Positions 21,331 to 32,941 are shown, counted from the first letter of the stretch. The stretch is DNA of 64,000 nt from Serratia sp. FDAARGOS_506 (GCF_003812745.1 NZ_CP033831.1:4216001-4280000); one strand, 5' to 3'. A program made the numbers and translations. Notes: generated from the letters alone by a model not told the origin.

Positions 21331-22251
21331 TTACATAGAGTTATCCCGCAGCAAACGCTCGACCACCCGCTGGGCGATCAGCGCCTGTTCTCCGCCGGTT
21401 TCCGGCGCGCTCTGGTTGGCAACGGCGCTGAGAAAATGCCGCACCGCTCCGTCGAAGCCGCGTTGCACCAGCGTGCTTTGCCAGCCCGGCACCGGCTGTT
21501 CCAACTCGCCCTGGGCATCTTCACGCCGCCAGTGGCGCATGTCGGTCAACTGATACAGCGCGCCGTCGGTCACCGCCTGCACGCTTTCACGCTGGCTGCC
21601 GCCCCGGCGATGCATGCTGGTCGTCACCTGCGTGTCGCCGCAGGCGAAGTGGTGCTCGGCATACAGCATTTCACCGGCGGCGTTGGCCTGCAAACGGCCG
21701 CTCAGCAACTGCTCACGTCCGCCCGCCAGCCACAGTGCGGTGTCCACCACGTGCAGGTAGTCATCCAACAGGGTAAAACGCAGATCGTGCGGGCCGACGC
21801 TGTCCTCCCGATGTTTGTCCATGCGAATGGAAGCCGGTTGGTTCATTTGCTGTTTGAGCTGCCGATAAAGCGGCGCGAAACGGCGGTTGAACCCCACCAT
21901 CAGCGTTTTGCCTCGCCGCTCGGCCAGTTCGAGCAACTGCTCGCCCTGCTCCAGCGTTTCCGCCAGCGGCTTATCGACGTAAACGTGCACGCCGCGGTTC
22001 AGCAGCTCGCCTATCACGGAAAAATGGCTGGCAGTGCTGCTGTGGACAAAGACCGCGTCGCACTGTTCGGCCAGGCTGTCCAGGCGGGAGAAACAGGCCA
22101 TGCGGTAGCTGTCACACAACGGCTGCGCTTTTTGCTGATTGGGCGAAAAACCGCCCACCAGCGTCCAGTCCGCCGCCTGGCCGAGGATTGGCAGGTAAGC
22201 CTTCTGCGCAATACTGCCCAATCCCACCACGCCCACACGCAATTTAGTCAT
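21331..22251 (-). CDS. yceM: MviM (YceM), Gfo/Idh/MocA-type oxidoreductase
   Basis: 306 residues. An N-terminal Rossmann fold ([19 protein letters not shown]) and the family block [10 protein letters not shown] around residue 90 place it with NAD(P)-dependent sugar oxidoreductases of the Gfo/Idh/MocA group. Substrate unknown. Its start lies inside the last codons of yceH (8-base overlap), so translation of the two is probably coupled. Confidence 0.94.
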   Translation of the reverse strand: MTKLRVGVVGLGSIAQKAYLPILGQAADWTLVGGFSPNQQKAQPLCDSYRMACFSRLDSLAEQCDAVFVHSSTASHFSVIGELLNRGVHVYVDKPLAETLEQGEQLLELAERRGKTLMVGFNRRFAPLYRQLKQQMNQPASIRMDKHREDSVGPHDLRFTLLDDYLHVVDTALWLAGGREQLLSGRLQANAAGEMLYAEHHFACGDTQVTTSMHRRGGSQRESVQAVTDGALYQLTDMRHWRREDAQGELEQPVPGWQSTLVQRGFDGAVRHFLSAVANQSAPETGGEQALIAQRVVERLLRDNSM

Positions 22252-22888
22252 TCGCTTCCCTCGTCAACAGATGTTGCACCAGCCGTTTCAATTCCGACAC
22301 TTCGTTTTCCAATGCGCTGACCCTGGCGCTCAGGTCGCCGTCGTCCTCAGACTCAAGCGCCGCCGGCGCCTCATCAATCTGGCCGCTGAACAGATGCATG
22401 AAGCGGCTTTCACGCTTGCCCGGCTCACGCGCCAGGCGCACCACGAACGGGCCGTCTTCGCGCGTGGCCAGCTGCTGCAGCACCTGCTCGACCTCGCTGA
22501 CATCGCTGAACTCGTGCATCCGATTGGTGCGGGTGCGCAGCTCGCCCGGCGTTTGCGCGCCGCGCAGCAATAAGGTGGCGATCACCGCCAGTTCGGCGGG
22601 CGAGAGTTTCAGTTGGCCGAACTCGGAGTTGCAAAACCGCTGTTCATACTTGACTACACGGTTGCCAAACCCGCTAAGGGTGCGCAGGAAATGTTTGCGC
22701 AGCAACAGATCGAGCAGTTGCTGCACTTCACTTTCGCTCAGATCCATGACCGGCTCGCGGTTGGTTTTTTGGTTGCACGCCAGGGTAATGGCGTTAAGCG
22801 AAAGCGGGTATTGGTCCGGGGTCGTGACCTGTTTTTCCAACAGGCAGCCGATAACACGGGCCTCTTTGGCGTTCAATTCATATTTCAT
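22244..22888 (-). CDS. yceH: YceH (UPF0502/DUF480) protein
   Basis: 214-residue protein of the DUF480 family, with tandem winged-helix-like halves: [31 protein letters not shown] at the N-terminus, then [24 protein letters not shown]. The C-terminus carries a leucine-zipper-like coiled coil ([18 protein letters not shown]). Function unknown. Lies between rimJ and yceM in one minus-strand unit. Confidence 0.93.
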   Translation of the reverse strand: MKYELNAKEARVIGCLLEKQVTTPDQYPLSLNAITLACNQKTNREPVMDLSESEVQQLLDLLLRKHFLRTLSGFGNRVVKYEQRFCNSEFGQLKLSPAELAVIATLLLRGAQTPGELRTRTNRMHEFSDVSEVEQVLQQLATREDGPFVVRLAREPGKRESRFMHLFSGQIDEAPAALESEDDGDLSARVSALENEVSELKRLVQHLLTREAND

Positions 22889-22897
22889 CGTTTGGCC

Positions 22898-23482
22898 TCA
22901 ACGTGGGGGTAGCCACTCTTTATTGGTGTATGCCGTCAAAACGTGGTCTTGCCACTTGCCGTCGATCAGCAGGTAATCCTTGGCGTAACCTTCGCGTTCG
23001 AATCCCAGACGCGTCAGCAGTGCGCCGCTGCGCTGGTTGTGCGGCATATAGTTGGCCATGATGCGGTGCATGCGCTGTTGGCGCAGCATATAGCGGATAG
23101 CGGACTGCAGGGCTTCGAACATCAGCCCTTGCCCCTGCCATTTTTCCCCCAGCGAATAACCGAGGAAACAGGCGTGAAACGAACCGCGCAGCACGTTGCT
23201 GAAGTTCGCCACGCCGCGCACTTCCTGTTCTTCCGGATCGAGCAGGATAAAATAGTAGGCGCTGCCCTGCTTTTGCATTTCGGTGATCATGCCCAGGCGC
23301 GCCTGCCAGCCGGAAGGATAGCAGTGGCTTTCGTCGCGCACCGGCTCCCAGGGTTTGAGAAAGGTCCGGTTCTCGGCATAATAGTCCGCCAGGCGATAGG
23401 CATCCCGTTCATGCACTAAACGGACCACCATCCGGTCGGTTGTAAGACGTACTTTTGGCGATGCAGAGCGATAGCCGAACAT
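22898..23482 (-). CDS. rimJ: RimJ ribosomal protein S5 N-acetyltransferase
   Basis: GNAT acetyltransferase that acetylates the N-terminal alanine of S5. Start placed at the second of two adjacent ATGs (23480-23482, MFGYRS), which matches the E. coli N-terminus and gives 194 residues; the first ATG would add one residue. Motifs: [17 protein letters not shown], acetyl-CoA block [14 protein letters not shown], and [21 protein letters not shown]. First gene of the rimJ-yceH-yceM set. Confidence 0.96.
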   Translation of the reverse strand: MFGYRSASPKVRLTTDRMVVRLVHERDAYRLADYYAENRTFLKPWEPVRDESHCYPSGWQARLGMITEMQKQGSAYYFILLDPEEQEVRGVANFSNVLRGSFHACFLGYSLGEKWQGQGLMFEALQSAIRYMLRQQRMHRIMANYMPHNQRSGALLTRLGFEREGYAKDYLLIDGKWQDHVLTAYTNKEWLPPR

Positions 23483-25034
<1,552 letters not shown>

Positions 25035-25106
25035 CGCCATAGAAATCCGGCCGAATCGGCAGCAGCTGCTATCCTGTTAGTAAAAACCCCACAGGAGCCC
25101 GTCGGC

Positions 25107-25355
25107 ATGATTGAAGAAGCGAAGTTACCGCAACTGCTCGAACATATGATACTGAACCTGCGCATGATTTATGCGCGCTCTACCCTGGTGGAAAAAGCGC
25201 TGGCCCATATCATCGCCGGCGACAGCGCGCTGAAAAGCGACATCATCAAACAGCTGCAGGTCGTCTCCGCCGCCAACGAGCGCGATCAGGTCGATCTGGA
25301 ACAGGCCCGCATTCACCTGATCGACGTGCTCAACTCGGTTCCGGCCAAGAAATAA
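25107..25355 (+). CDS. Small helical protein of unknown function
   Basis: 82 residues, MIEEAKLPQLLEHMILNLRM, predicted to be mostly alpha-helical with no signal or membrane segment. ACAGGAG upstream is a good ribosome site. Stands between mdtH and grxB, a junction where E. coli has no such gene. The family was not recognised; it is not DinI or BssS, which occur nearby in E. coli. Confidence 0.75.
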   Translation: MIEEAKLPQLLEHMILNLRMIYARSTLVEKALAHIIAGDSALKSDIIKQLQVVSAANERDQVDLEQARIHLIDVLNSVPAKK

Positions 25356-25482
25356 CGCCCCTCGCCCGCGCCTGTTGCGCGGGCAATGTCGCAATAACGC
25401 ACCATCCAACACACGCGCTTCAAGACAGCCTCGGTAAGCTGTGGTAACTATTGCTGTTAAAACCTGACAACCCGGAGCAAGC

Positions 25483-26130
25483 ATGAAACTGTTCATTTAC
25501 GATCATTGCCCATTCTGCGTTAAAGCCCGCATGATTTTCGGCCTGAAGCACCTGCCGATTCGCCTGGTCACATTGCTCAACGACGATGAAACGACCCCGT
25601 TCAACCTGATCGGCAAAAAAATGGCGCCAATCCTGGTCAAAGACGACGGCGAAGCGATGCCGGAAAGCCTTGATATCGTGCGCTATGTCGATAACCTGGA
25701 CGGCAAACCGGTGCTGACCGGCAGCACCAACCCGGCCATCGCCGAGTGGCTGCAGCGGGTCGGCAGCTACAGCGCCAAATTGCTGCTGCCGCGTATTGCG
25801 CATGCCGATTTCGAAGAGTTCGCCACCGACAGCGCCCGCCGTTACTTTATCGATAAAAAGCAGGCGTCGATCGGTGATTTTGCCGAGCATCTCGCCAACA
25901 GTGCCGATCTGATCGCCGAGCTTGAAGCCGACCTGCAAGCGCTATCACCGCTGATCGTCTCCGCCGAAGCGGTAAACGGCGAGCTGTCCGAGGACGATAT
26001 TCACCTGTTCCCGATGTTACGCTCATTGTCGATCGTCGCTGGGGTTGCGCTGCCGGACAATGTGGAAGCCTACCGCAACCGCATGGCGCAGCGCAGCGAG
26101 GTACCGTTGCTGCTGGATATGGAACAATAA
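25483..26130 (+). CDS. grxB: Glutaredoxin 2
   Basis: GST-like glutaredoxin of 215 residues that reduces disulfides with glutathione. The redox motif is CPFC at residues 9-12 (CPYC in E. coli), then KARMIFGLKHLPI and the thioredoxin-fold cis-Pro region KKMAPILV. The all-helical C-terminal domain is complete. CGGAGC ribosome site upstream. Confidence 0.96.
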   Translation: MKLFIYDHCPFCVKARMIFGLKHLPIRLVTLLNDDETTPFNLIGKKMAPILVKDDGEAMPESLDIVRYVDNLDGKPVLTGSTNPAIAEWLQRVGSYSAKLLLPRIAHADFEEFATDSARRYFIDKKQASIGDFAEHLANSADLIAELEADLQALSPLIVSAEAVNGELSEDDIHLFPMLRSLSIVAGVALPDNVEAYRNRMAQRSEVPLLLDMEQ

Positions 26131-26166
26131 CTTCCAAGAAGTGACAAATAAGGATATGGCGTACTG

Positions 26167-27807
26167 ATGTTGAAAATGGTGATCGCCACCGCTCGCGATC
26201 GGGCGCGGCTGAAGGAAATAACCTCCGTTCTGATCCGTTACGGTCTGCAAGACGTTCTGCGCCTGCTGGGCCTGGGGGTCTTGCTACGCGGTGCCCGCGG
26301 CGAATCCGCCCCGCAGGATGCACAAACCCTGCCTGAGCGGCTGCGCGAAGCGCTCGAGGCGTTGGGCCCCACCTTCGTCAAATTCGGTCAGATCCTGGCC
26401 ACGCGTTCTGATCTCCTGGATCCGGCCTGGACCGACGAACTGGATCGTCTGCACAGCCAGGCGGCGGTGTTGCCATGGGAAACGCTGGCGTCGCAAATCA
26501 TTGCCGATCTGGGGGGCGAACCGGAACAGCGGTTTGCCGAATTCGATCGCACGCCGCTGGCTGCGGCGTCGATGGCGCAAATCTACCGCGCACGCTTGCA
26601 CAGCGGTGAGCAAGTGGTGGTAAAAGTGCTGCGGCCCGGTCTGGCGAAAACCATCCACGCCGATCTGCGGCTGCTGGCCTCGCTGGCGGAGACCGTGGAG
26701 CAGCAGAGCCCTGCGCTGGCACGCTATCGGCCACGGCAGATGGTCAGAGCGTTGGCGACGGCGCTCAATCACGAGCTGGATTTGACCCACGAAGGCCATA
26801 ACTGCGACCGCGTTGCCGGGATGTTCGCACGTCAACCCGACGTGGTGGTGCCGAAAATCTATTGGCAATACTCTTCTCCTCGCCTGTTAGTGCAGGAATA
26901 CTTGCCCGGCACCGCGCCGGAAAGCCCTGAACAGCTGGCGGCAGCGGGCTTTGATGGCCCACTGCTGGCGCAACGCGGCGCCCGCGCCTTTATGAGCATG
27001 GTGCTGGAACATCGGCTGTATCACGCCGATCCGCACCCCGGCAACGTCATGGCGCTGAGCGGTGACCGCGTCGGTTTTATCGACTTCGGCATGGTTGGCC
27101 AGCTGTCCGAGCGGCGGCGCAACCAGTTGCTCCTGCTGCTGCAGGCCATCGCCGATCGCCAGTCCGAAGGCATCGTCAACACGCTGATCGCCTGGTCGGA
27201 TAGCGAACCGTTGGACCTGATGGATCTGGAGTTGGCGGCACAAAACTTTCTCGACAAGCAGGCCGCCGCCACCCTGACGCTGGGTAAAGCCTTGACCGAC
27301 CTGCTGGTGATGGCGCGCGAACACCAGTTGGCGCTACCGCCCGATCTGGTGCTACTGTTCAAGGCATTAATCACCGCCGACGGCGTGCTGCATCGGTTGG
27401 ATCCGGCCTTCGACATCGTGGCCACGCTCAAACCGATGTTGCAACAAACGGTGCTGCAGCGCTACGCCCCCGACGCCGTGCGCCAGCGGCTGTTGGCCCT
27501 GGGCGGGGAGGCGCTCGATGCCGGAGAAGAACTGCCGCAAACCCTACGGCTGTTGGTGCGTCGCCTAAAACGCGGGCAGCTCAATGCCGATATCAACGTC
27601 AGTAATCTCGGCCAGTTGAGCAAAGCGCTGGAGCGCGCCGCTGTCACCCTGGCCATCGCCATCGTCACCGCCGCTTTTGCCTTGGGGCTGGCGCCTTATC
27701 TGATGCATTCGTCGCTGCAGCTGTGGGGCATTCCGCTGTTCCCGCTGTTGGGGGGCGCGGCCTGCCTGGCCGGCGTGATTCTCTTGGCGCTGCGATTGCG
27801 GCGCTGA
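26167..27807 (+). CDS. UbiB/ABC1 (AarF) family atypical kinase-like protein
   Basis: 546 residues. ABC1-family marks: KFGQ at 72-75, the Ala-rich loop AAASMAQIY at 132-140 in place of a P-loop, the VVKV lysine near 153, HADPHPGN at 286-293 and DFG at 306-308, then two C-terminal membrane helices. This is the layout of UbiB, an ATPase-like factor for ubiquinone synthesis, but the ubiE-ubiJ-ubiB context is absent, so it looks like a second copy or paralogue. Lies between grxB and yceB, which are adjacent in E. coli. Function inferred only to isoprenoid-quinone or lipid related work. Confidence 0.88.
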   Translation: MLKMVIATARDRARLKEITSVLIRYGLQDVLRLLGLGVLLRGARGESAPQDAQTLPERLREALEALGPTFVKFGQILATRSDLLDPAWTDELDRLHSQAAVLPWETLASQIIADLGGEPEQRFAEFDRTPLAAASMAQIYRARLHSGEQVVVKVLRPGLAKTIHADLRLLASLAETVEQQSPALARYRPRQMVRALATALNHELDLTHEGHNCDRVAGMFARQPDVVVPKIYWQYSSPRLLVQEYLPGTAPESPEQLAAAGFDGPLLAQRGARAFMSMVLEHRLYHADPHPGNVMALSGDRVGFIDFGMVGQLSERRRNQLLLLLQAIADRQSEGIVNTLIAWSDSEPLDLMDLELAAQNFLDKQAAATLTLGKALTDLLVMAREHQLALPPDLVLLFKALITADGVLHRLDPAFDIVATLKPMLQQTVLQRYAPDAVRQRLLALGGEALDAGEELPQTLRLLVRRLKRGQLNADINVSNLGQLSKALERAAVTLAIAIVTAAFALGLAPYLMHSSLQLWGIPLFPLLGGAACLAGVILLALRLRR

Positions 27808-27960
27808 CGCTTTCGGCGTTATCCGATAGGTCTTGCCCGCTTTTGCGCGCACTATCCTCTGCACATCGCCGCCTGCCGTTTTCACGCGTGGGCGGAGCGT
27901 TTATAATGATTAATCAATTATCTGCAGCACTTTTCGCCAGCAGTCGCAATGAGGCATTAA

Positions 27961-28523
27961 TGAAGAAGATCCTGATGGGCGCAGCCGCCCTGCTGTTCGC
28001 CGGCGTATTGGCCGGTTGCAATCAACTGACCCAATACACCCTGAGCGAGCAGGAAGTGAATGACTACCTGCAGAAACACAACGACTATCAGAAACAGATT
28101 GGCGTGCCTGGCCTGGTGGACGCCAACATCGTGCTGACTCAGCTGCAAAGCCAGATCGGCCGCAGTGAACCGGGTAAAGTCACCCTATCCGGCGACGCCA
28201 AGGTCAACATCACGTCGATTCTCGGCCCGCAGGCGGCGGATTTGAAGCTGACGCTGAAAGCGCAGCCGGTTTACGACCGTGCGCAGGGCGCCATTTATCT
28301 GAAGGATATGGAGTTGACCGATTACAGCGTACAACCGGAAAAAATGCAGACGGTCATGAAAGCGTTGACGCCATACCTGAACCAGTCGCTGAAGTCCTAC
28401 TTCGACCAAAAGCCGGCTTATGTGCTGAATCCTGACAACAGCAAAACCGAAGCGCTGGCGAAAAAACTGGCGAAGGGATTGGAAGTGAAGCCGGGTGAAT
28501 TGGTGATCCCGTTTAGCGACTGA
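27961..28523 (+). CDS. yceB: YceB lipoprotein (DUF1439)
   Basis: 187 residues from ATG 27961. Lipoprotein signal MKKILMGAAALLFAGVLAGC with the lipobox LAGC; the mature part (QYTLSEQEVNDYLQKHNDYQKQ) belongs to the DUF1439 family and may form a lipid-binding beta fold. Function unproven. A TATAAT-like element stands at about 27902-27907 upstream. Confidence 0.93.
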
Positions 28524-28540
28524 TCTCGCCTTGATGCATC

Positions 28541-28564
28541 AAGCCCGCCGACCGGCGGGCTTTT
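28541..28564. terminator. Terminator yceB / yebF
   Basis: AAGCCCGCCG / CGGCGGGCTTTT with a two-base centre lies between the convergent yceB and yebF ends; U-tract best on the plus strand. Confidence 0.85.
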
Positions 28565-28586
28565 CATTGTTATTGCCAGGAAAGTA

Positions 28587-28946
28587 TTACTGCGGCGCGC
28601 TGTAGGCGATCTCGCCAGTGTTGCAGTTGAGCGTCACGTTGTAGGTTTTATCCATCTTGGTACCCCGCACCGTCAGCGGCACTTGCCACACCTGATCCTT
28701 GCCGGTGATGGCATCCGGGCTGACCCAGGCGATCGGGGTTGCGGTGCCCAGCAGTTTTTTGTCCGCCTCCCAACGCGTAATGCGGTTTTGCAAGAAATCA
28801 CGCTTGACCTGGGCGGCAATATCCGCCGGCTGCAGGCCTGCACACAACCCCACCTTGGCGGTGCGTTGCTCTTGATCCTGTGCCGACACCGCAGTCGATG
28901 CTCCCATCATGGCCAACAAGGCGATAGCCAAACCCATTTTTTTCAT
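28587..28946 (-). CDS. yebF: YebF-like secreted protein
   Basis: 119 residues from ATG 28944-28946, with a signal peptide (MKKMGLAIALLAMMGASTAVSA). The mature part matches YebF: CAGL...DIAAQVKRDFLQNRITRW and VPLTVRG, with two cysteines that form the single disulfide. E. coli YebF reaches the medium through outer-membrane porins; the fold resembles the colicin M immunity protein. Neighbours yqfB and yebG lie upstream. Confidence 0.9.
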   Translation of the reverse strand: MKKMGLAIALLAMMGASTAVSAQDQEQRTAKVGLCAGLQPADIAAQVKRDFLQNRITRWEADKKLLGTATPIAWVSPDAITGKDQVWQVPLTVRGTKMDKTYNVTLNCNTGEIAYSAPQ

Positions 28947-29016
28947 ATGTCCTCCCGTTGTGATTAGCGCTATCCGGGCGCCCATCCCTGGCTCACAACA
29001 GGGTTTCGGCAAGGGG

Positions 29017-29325
29017 TTACCGTTTGACGAACTCGATGACAAACAGCGCATCCAAGCCCGGATAGATTTCCTTGATCACCTGCTTCAGTTCGCCGAGCGA
29101 CATGTTCTCCTGCTGTGCATGGCGTTCGGTCAGCGCATCCAGGCGCACCGGCGTTACCGACAGCACTTCGATAAAGCAGAAAAATACGCCGTCTTCATTG
29201 CGGCTTACGCGCAACACCTCACCCGGTTCGAAATGCGACTCGCTGGCATCCCGAATGGTGATGGTTTTGCGCCCAGCCAGAATGTCTTGCTCAAAGCGGC
29301 TGAAGAAAGTTATTTCACGGCTCAT
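29017..29325 (-). CDS. yqfB: YqfB, ASCH-domain N4-acetylcytidine amidohydrolase
   Basis: 102 residues from ATG 29323-29325. Conserved blocks [22 protein letters not shown] and [15 protein letters not shown] are those of E. coli YqfB, which hydrolyses N4-acetylcytidine. The lysine and glutamate that serve as catalytic residues are in GRKTITIRD and QEN. In E. coli yqfB lies elsewhere, so its place between yebF and yebG is specific to this lineage. Confidence 0.92.
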   Translation of the reverse strand: MSREITFFSRFEQDILAGRKTITIRDASESHFEPGEVLRVSRNEDGVFFCFIEVLSVTPVRLDALTERHAQQENMSLGELKQVIKEIYPGLDALFVIEFVKR

Positions 29326-29364
29326 TTTAGATCCTTTTTCATCACAACACCGCAACATAAGCCA

Positions 29365-29688
29365 TTATGCCGCTTGCTTTTCTGACGCAGATCCCTCTTT
29401 TGAGTTAGAAGCTGCCTTTTTTGCTTTCGCTTCCGTCGGTTTCTGGCCGATTTCCGCCGGTGATGCGCCGCGCAGAATCAGACCCAGCGCGTCCTTATTC
29501 TCTGCCAGGAAGAAGCTCAGCCCTTCGCGCTGTTCGTCGTCCAGGTTCAGCGGCGCCTGTTGCAGCCACTCTCCGAGGTTATCCGCCAAATCCAGCATTT
29601 TGTCGTAGGCGTCGGCTTCTTTCTTGCTCGCGAAAGTCATTTTTTCCTCACCGTTTCTCACCACCACATATTTAACTTCAACCGCCAT
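29365..29688 (-). CDS. yebG: YebG, SOS-induced protein
   Basis: 107 residues starting MAVEVKYVVVRNGEEKMTFASKKEADAYDKML, the YebG signature; the tail is longer and Lys/Ala/Ser-rich. E. coli yebG is damage-inducible through LexA, and a perfect-form LexA box is seen 26 bases upstream. Molecular role unknown. Confidence 0.95.
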   Translation of the reverse strand: MAVEVKYVVVRNGEEKMTFASKKEADAYDKMLDLADNLGEWLQQAPLNLDDEQREGLSFFLAENKDALGLILRGASPAEIGQKPTEAKAKKAASNSKEGSASEKQAA

Positions 29689-29714
29689 GCGTGCGTCCTC
29701 AAATACTCAAATAA

Positions 29715-29730
29715 CTGTAATTATATACAG
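29715..29730 (-). promoter_or_regulatory. LexA box for yebG
   Basis: CTGTAATTATATACAG fits the CTGT-N8-ACAG LexA consensus and stands 27-42 bases ahead of the yebG start. Confidence 0.92.
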
Positions 29731-29776
29731 TATAAATAGATAGTAGCGGGAAGGCAAACCGCCGCCCGCCTTCGGC

Positions 29777-31159
29777 TTATTTCAGCAGCCGCACCTTGCA
29801 GTTCTTGCCTTTGATTTTGCCCTGTTGCAGCTGCTGCAGCGCCTTGCGCGCGCTGGCTTTACGGATCGCGACGTAGGCATGCACCGGGAACATGTCGATC
29901 TTGCCCACTTCCGCCGCCGTCAGCCCGGCATCGCCGGTCAGCGCGCCAAGGATATCGCCAGGGCGGATCTTCGCCTTACGGCCGCCGTCGATGCACAGCG
30001 TCACCATCTCCGCCTCCAGCGAGCCATTGGCGGCTCCGCTCAGTTCGGACACCGGCGCCCAGTCGATGGTCAGCTGCAGGTAGTCTTCAATCGCATGCGC
30101 CCGCGCCATTTCTTGCGGCGTACACAGGCTGATCGCCAGCCCGCTCATGCCGGCGCGGCCGGTGCGACCGATACGGTGCACATGCACTTCGGGATCGAAC
30201 GCCAGTTCGTAGTTAACCACCAGCTCCAGCTCTTTGATGTCCAGCCCACGAGCGGCGACGTCGGTTGCCACCAACACTCGGCAACTGCGGTTGGCGAAAC
30301 GCACCAACACCTGATCGCGGTCGCGCTGCTCGAGATCGCCATGCAGCGCCAGTGCGCTGATGCCGCGGGCCTCCAGGGCATCAAGCACCGTTTGGCAATC
30401 GCGTTTGGTATTGCAGAACACCACGCAGGACGCAGGTTGATGATAACGAATGGCCGATACCAACAGCGCCGGGCGCTGATCGCGCGTGGTTTCATAGAAG
30501 CGTTGTTCAATGGCGGTCTGCGCCTCGTCATCGTCCACTTCAACGCTCAGCGGCTGGCGCTGAACGCGATCGCTGATACGTTCGATGCCCGCCGGGTAGG
30601 TGGCAGAAAACAGCAGCGTCTGACGCTGCTGTGGCGTGTAGCTGATTACATCGTCGATGTCGTCGGCGAAGCCCATGTCCAGCATACGGTCGGCCTCATC
30701 CAGCACCAACACCTTCAGCTCGCCCAGCAGCAGCGTTTTCTTGCGCAGATGCTCCTGGATGCGGCCCGGCGTTCCCACCACGATATGCGGCGCGTGCACC
30801 AGCGAATCGAGCTGTGGCCCCATAGGTTGGCCGCCGCACAGCGTCAGGATTTTGATGTTTTGCGTGAAGCGCGCCAGACGGCGCAATTCTTTGCTCACCT
30901 GATCGGCCAGCTCACGGGTGGGACAGAGCACCAGCGCCTGTGTGGCAACCTGAGCAACGGCGATGCTATTCAACAAACCAATGCCGAACGCAGCCGTTTT
31001 ACCGCTACCGGTTTTCGCCTTGGCGCGCACGTCTCGCCCTTGCAGGATGGCGGGCAACGCGGCGGCCTGCACCGGTGTCATTTTGGCGTACCCCAATTCG
31101 TTGAGGTTGGCCAACTGTTCGGCTGGCAGAGGCAGGGAAGAAAAAGAAACTGTGCTCAC
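29777..31159 (-). CDS. dbpA: DbpA ATP-dependent RNA helicase
   Basis: DEAD-box helicase (460 residues) that is activated by hairpin 92 of 23S rRNA during large-subunit assembly. Q motif near the start (YAKMTPVQAAALPAIL), Walker A AKTGSGKTAAF, DEAD in LVLDEADRMLD, SAT motif, HRIGRTGRAG, and the C-terminal DbpA RNA-binding domain (RPGDILGALTGDAGLTAAEVGKI). Standard length. Confidence 0.96.
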   Translation of the reverse strand: MSTVSFSSLPLPAEQLANLNELGYAKMTPVQAAALPAILQGRDVRAKAKTGSGKTAAFGIGLLNSIAVAQVATQALVLCPTRELADQVSKELRRLARFTQNIKILTLCGGQPMGPQLDSLVHAPHIVVGTPGRIQEHLRKKTLLLGELKVLVLDEADRMLDMGFADDIDDVISYTPQQRQTLLFSATYPAGIERISDRVQRQPLSVEVDDDEAQTAIEQRFYETTRDQRPALLVSAIRYHQPASCVVFCNTKRDCQTVLDALEARGISALALHGDLEQRDRDQVLVRFANRSCRVLVATDVAARGLDIKELELVVNYELAFDPEVHVHRIGRTGRAGMSGLAISLCTPQEMARAHAIEDYLQLTIDWAPVSELSGAANGSLEAEMVTLCIDGGRKAKIRPGDILGALTGDAGLTAAEVGKIDMFPVHAYVAIRKASARKALQQLQQGKIKGKNCKVRLLK

Positions 31160-31265
31160 GGCGATAACTCTTATATGACGAATGGAATGGCGGCGCGCCC
31201 GCAGGCTGGCGCCGAATCAGCGGTAAATGATAACAGAGATGGGCAACGTTACGGGCAGCGGGCAT

Positions 31266-31290
31266 AAAAAAACCCGCCGGCGGCGGGTTT
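31266..31290 (-). terminator. Terminator of the cold-shock gene
   Basis: AAACCCGCC / GGCGGGTTT with a GGC loop and a minus-strand U-tract (A run 31266-31272), just after the csp stop at 31307. Confidence 0.88.
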
Positions 31291-31306
31291 CTTGGCGGCT
31301 CAGTCG

Positions 31307-31516
31307 TTAAATAGCAACGACGTTGGCCGCGGCTGGGCCACGTTGGCTGTCCTGGATGGAGAACTCAACCTGCTGACCTTCCGCCAGGGTCTTGAAACCA
31401 TCGCTAACGATAGCGGAAAAATGAACGAAAACGTCTTTAGAGCCGTCGGCAGGCGTGATGAAGCCGAAACCTTTGCTTTCGTTGAACCATTTAACGTGAC
31501 CAGTGATCTTGCTCAT
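31307..31516 (-). CDS. Cold-shock domain protein (CspE-like)
   Basis: 69-residue RNA chaperone, start at ATG 31514-31516 ([20 protein letters not shown]). RNP1 (KGFGFI) and RNP2 (VFVHF) are intact. It differs from the second Csp in this window (near 48.6 kb) mostly between residues 36 and 60. Which E. coli paralogue it answers to cannot be fixed by eye; location beside purT does not match the E. coli csp loci. A TATATA element at about 31574-31579 suggests a 5' leader of some 50 bases or more. Confidence 0.93.
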   Translation of the reverse strand: MSKITGHVKWFNESKGFGFITPADGSKDVFVHFSAIVSDGFKTLAEGQQVEFSIQDSQRGPAAANVVAI

Positions 31517-31690
31517 TTGTGTTTCCTTTACTTGATAAACCTGCCTTGACGGCACGAGACGCGAAAACCTTGCGATATATAGGCCTTCTTTCGCCGTCGG
31601 TTATTAACGCATAATCGCCCATGCAGGGCAAATATTTCTTCCTGTTATAAAAACAGTAAGTTAGCAACAAACTTTGCGCGGCGGCTGTGC

Positions 31691-31706
31691 GCGCAATCGT
31701 TTTCGT
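31691..31706 (+). promoter_or_regulatory. PurR box ahead of purT
   Basis: GCGCAATCGTTTTCGT resembles the PurR consensus ACGCAAACGTTTGCGT with few mismatches and overlaps the likely purT promoter (TATACT just after it). E. coli purT is a PurR target. Confidence 0.8.
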
Positions 31707-31762
31707 ATATACTGCCCGCCGATCATCAATCCGCTTATTTTCACCGATCCAGGTACGAAACT

Positions 31763-32941
31763 ATGTTAACGATTGGAACCGCCCTGCGCCCTTCCACCAC
31801 CCGCGTTATGTTGCTCGGCTCCGGGGAGCTGGGTAAAGAAGTCGCCATTGAATGCCAACGCCTCGGTTTGGAAGTGATCGCCGTCGATCGCTACGCCGAT
31901 GCCCCCGCCATGCATGTGGCGCACCGCAGCCACGTCATCAATATGCTGGACGGCGAGGCGCTGAAAGCCGTTATCGAACAAGAGCAGCCAGACTATATCG
32001 TTCCCGAAATCGAAGCGATCGCCACCGCCATGCTGGTTGAACTTGAACGTCTGGGCCACCGCGTGGTGCCCTGCGCCGAAGCCACACGCCTGACGATGAA
32101 CCGTGAAGGCATCCGCCGTCTGGCGGCGGAAGAACTCGGCCTGCCCACCTCCAGCTACCGCTTTGCCGACAGCGAGGCGACTTTCCGACAGGCAGTCGAG
32201 CACATCGGCTACCCGTGCATCGTCAAACCGGTTATGAGTTCTTCCGGTAAAGGTCAAAGTCTGATCCGCACGCCTGAGCAGTTGCAAAGCGCCTGGGACT
32301 ATGCCCAACAGGGTGGCCGAGCCGGCGGCGGCCGGGTGATTGTCGAAGGGCTGGTGAGATTTGATTTTGAAATCACACTGCTGACCATCAGCGCCGTGGA
32401 CGGCGTGCATTTTTGCGAGCCGATCGGCCATCGTCAGGAGGATGGGGACTATCGCGAATCCTGGCAGCCGCAACGCATGTCTGCCACGGCGCTGAGCCAG
32501 GCCCAGACTATCGCCGAGAAAGTGGTGAAGGCTTTGGGCGGTTTCGGCCTGTTCGGCGTGGAGCTGTTTGTCTGTGGCGACGAAGTGATCTTCAGCGAAG
32601 TGTCGCCACGCCCGCATGATACCGGCATGGTCACGTTGATTTCACAGGATCTGTCCGAGTTTGCCCTGCACGTTCGTGCGTTTCTCGGTTTGCCGATCGG
32701 CGCTATCCGCCAGTTCGGCCCTTCTGCTTCGGCAGTGATCCTGCCACAGCTCACCAGCACCGATGTACGCTTCAGCGGGCTGGAAAACGCGCTGCGCGGG
32801 CACAACCAGTTACGCCTGTTCGGCAAACCGGAGATCGCCGGGCAACGTCGTCTGGGCGTAGCACTGGCGACGGCGGACACGACGGAACAGGCGGTGGAGC
32901 TGGCGAAACAAGCCGCTGCCGCCGTGGCGATTAACGGCTGA
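31763..32941 (+). CDS. purT: PurT formate-dependent GAR transformylase
   Basis: ATP-grasp enzyme (392 residues) that makes formyl-GAR from formate and ATP in purine synthesis. N-terminal [33 protein letters not shown]-grasp core ([35 protein letters not shown]) and [14 protein letters not shown] are as in E. coli. Regulated by PurR if the upstream box is functional. Confidence 0.97.
   Translation: MLTIGTALRPSTTRVMLLGSGELGKEVAIECQRLGLEVIAVDRYADAPAMHVAHRSHVINMLDGEALKAVIEQEQPDYIVPEIEAIATAMLVELERLGHRVVPCAEATRLTMNREGIRRLAAEELGLPTSSYRFADSEATFRQAVEHIGYPCIVKPVMSSSGKGQSLIRTPEQLQSAWDYAQQGGRAGGGRVIVEGLVRFDFEITLLTISAVDGVHFCEPIGHRQEDGDYRESWQPQRMSATALSQAQTIAEKVVKALGGFGLFGVELFVCGDEVIFSEVSPRPHDTGMVTLISQDLSEFALHVRAFLGLPIGAIRQFGPSASAVILPQLTSTDVRFSGLENALRGHNQLRLFGKPEIAGQRRLGVALATADTTEQAVELAKQAAAAVAING

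Noticed and set aside
29825-31267. 480-codon frame antisense to dbpA
   Set aside because: Shadow of dbpA, no family features.
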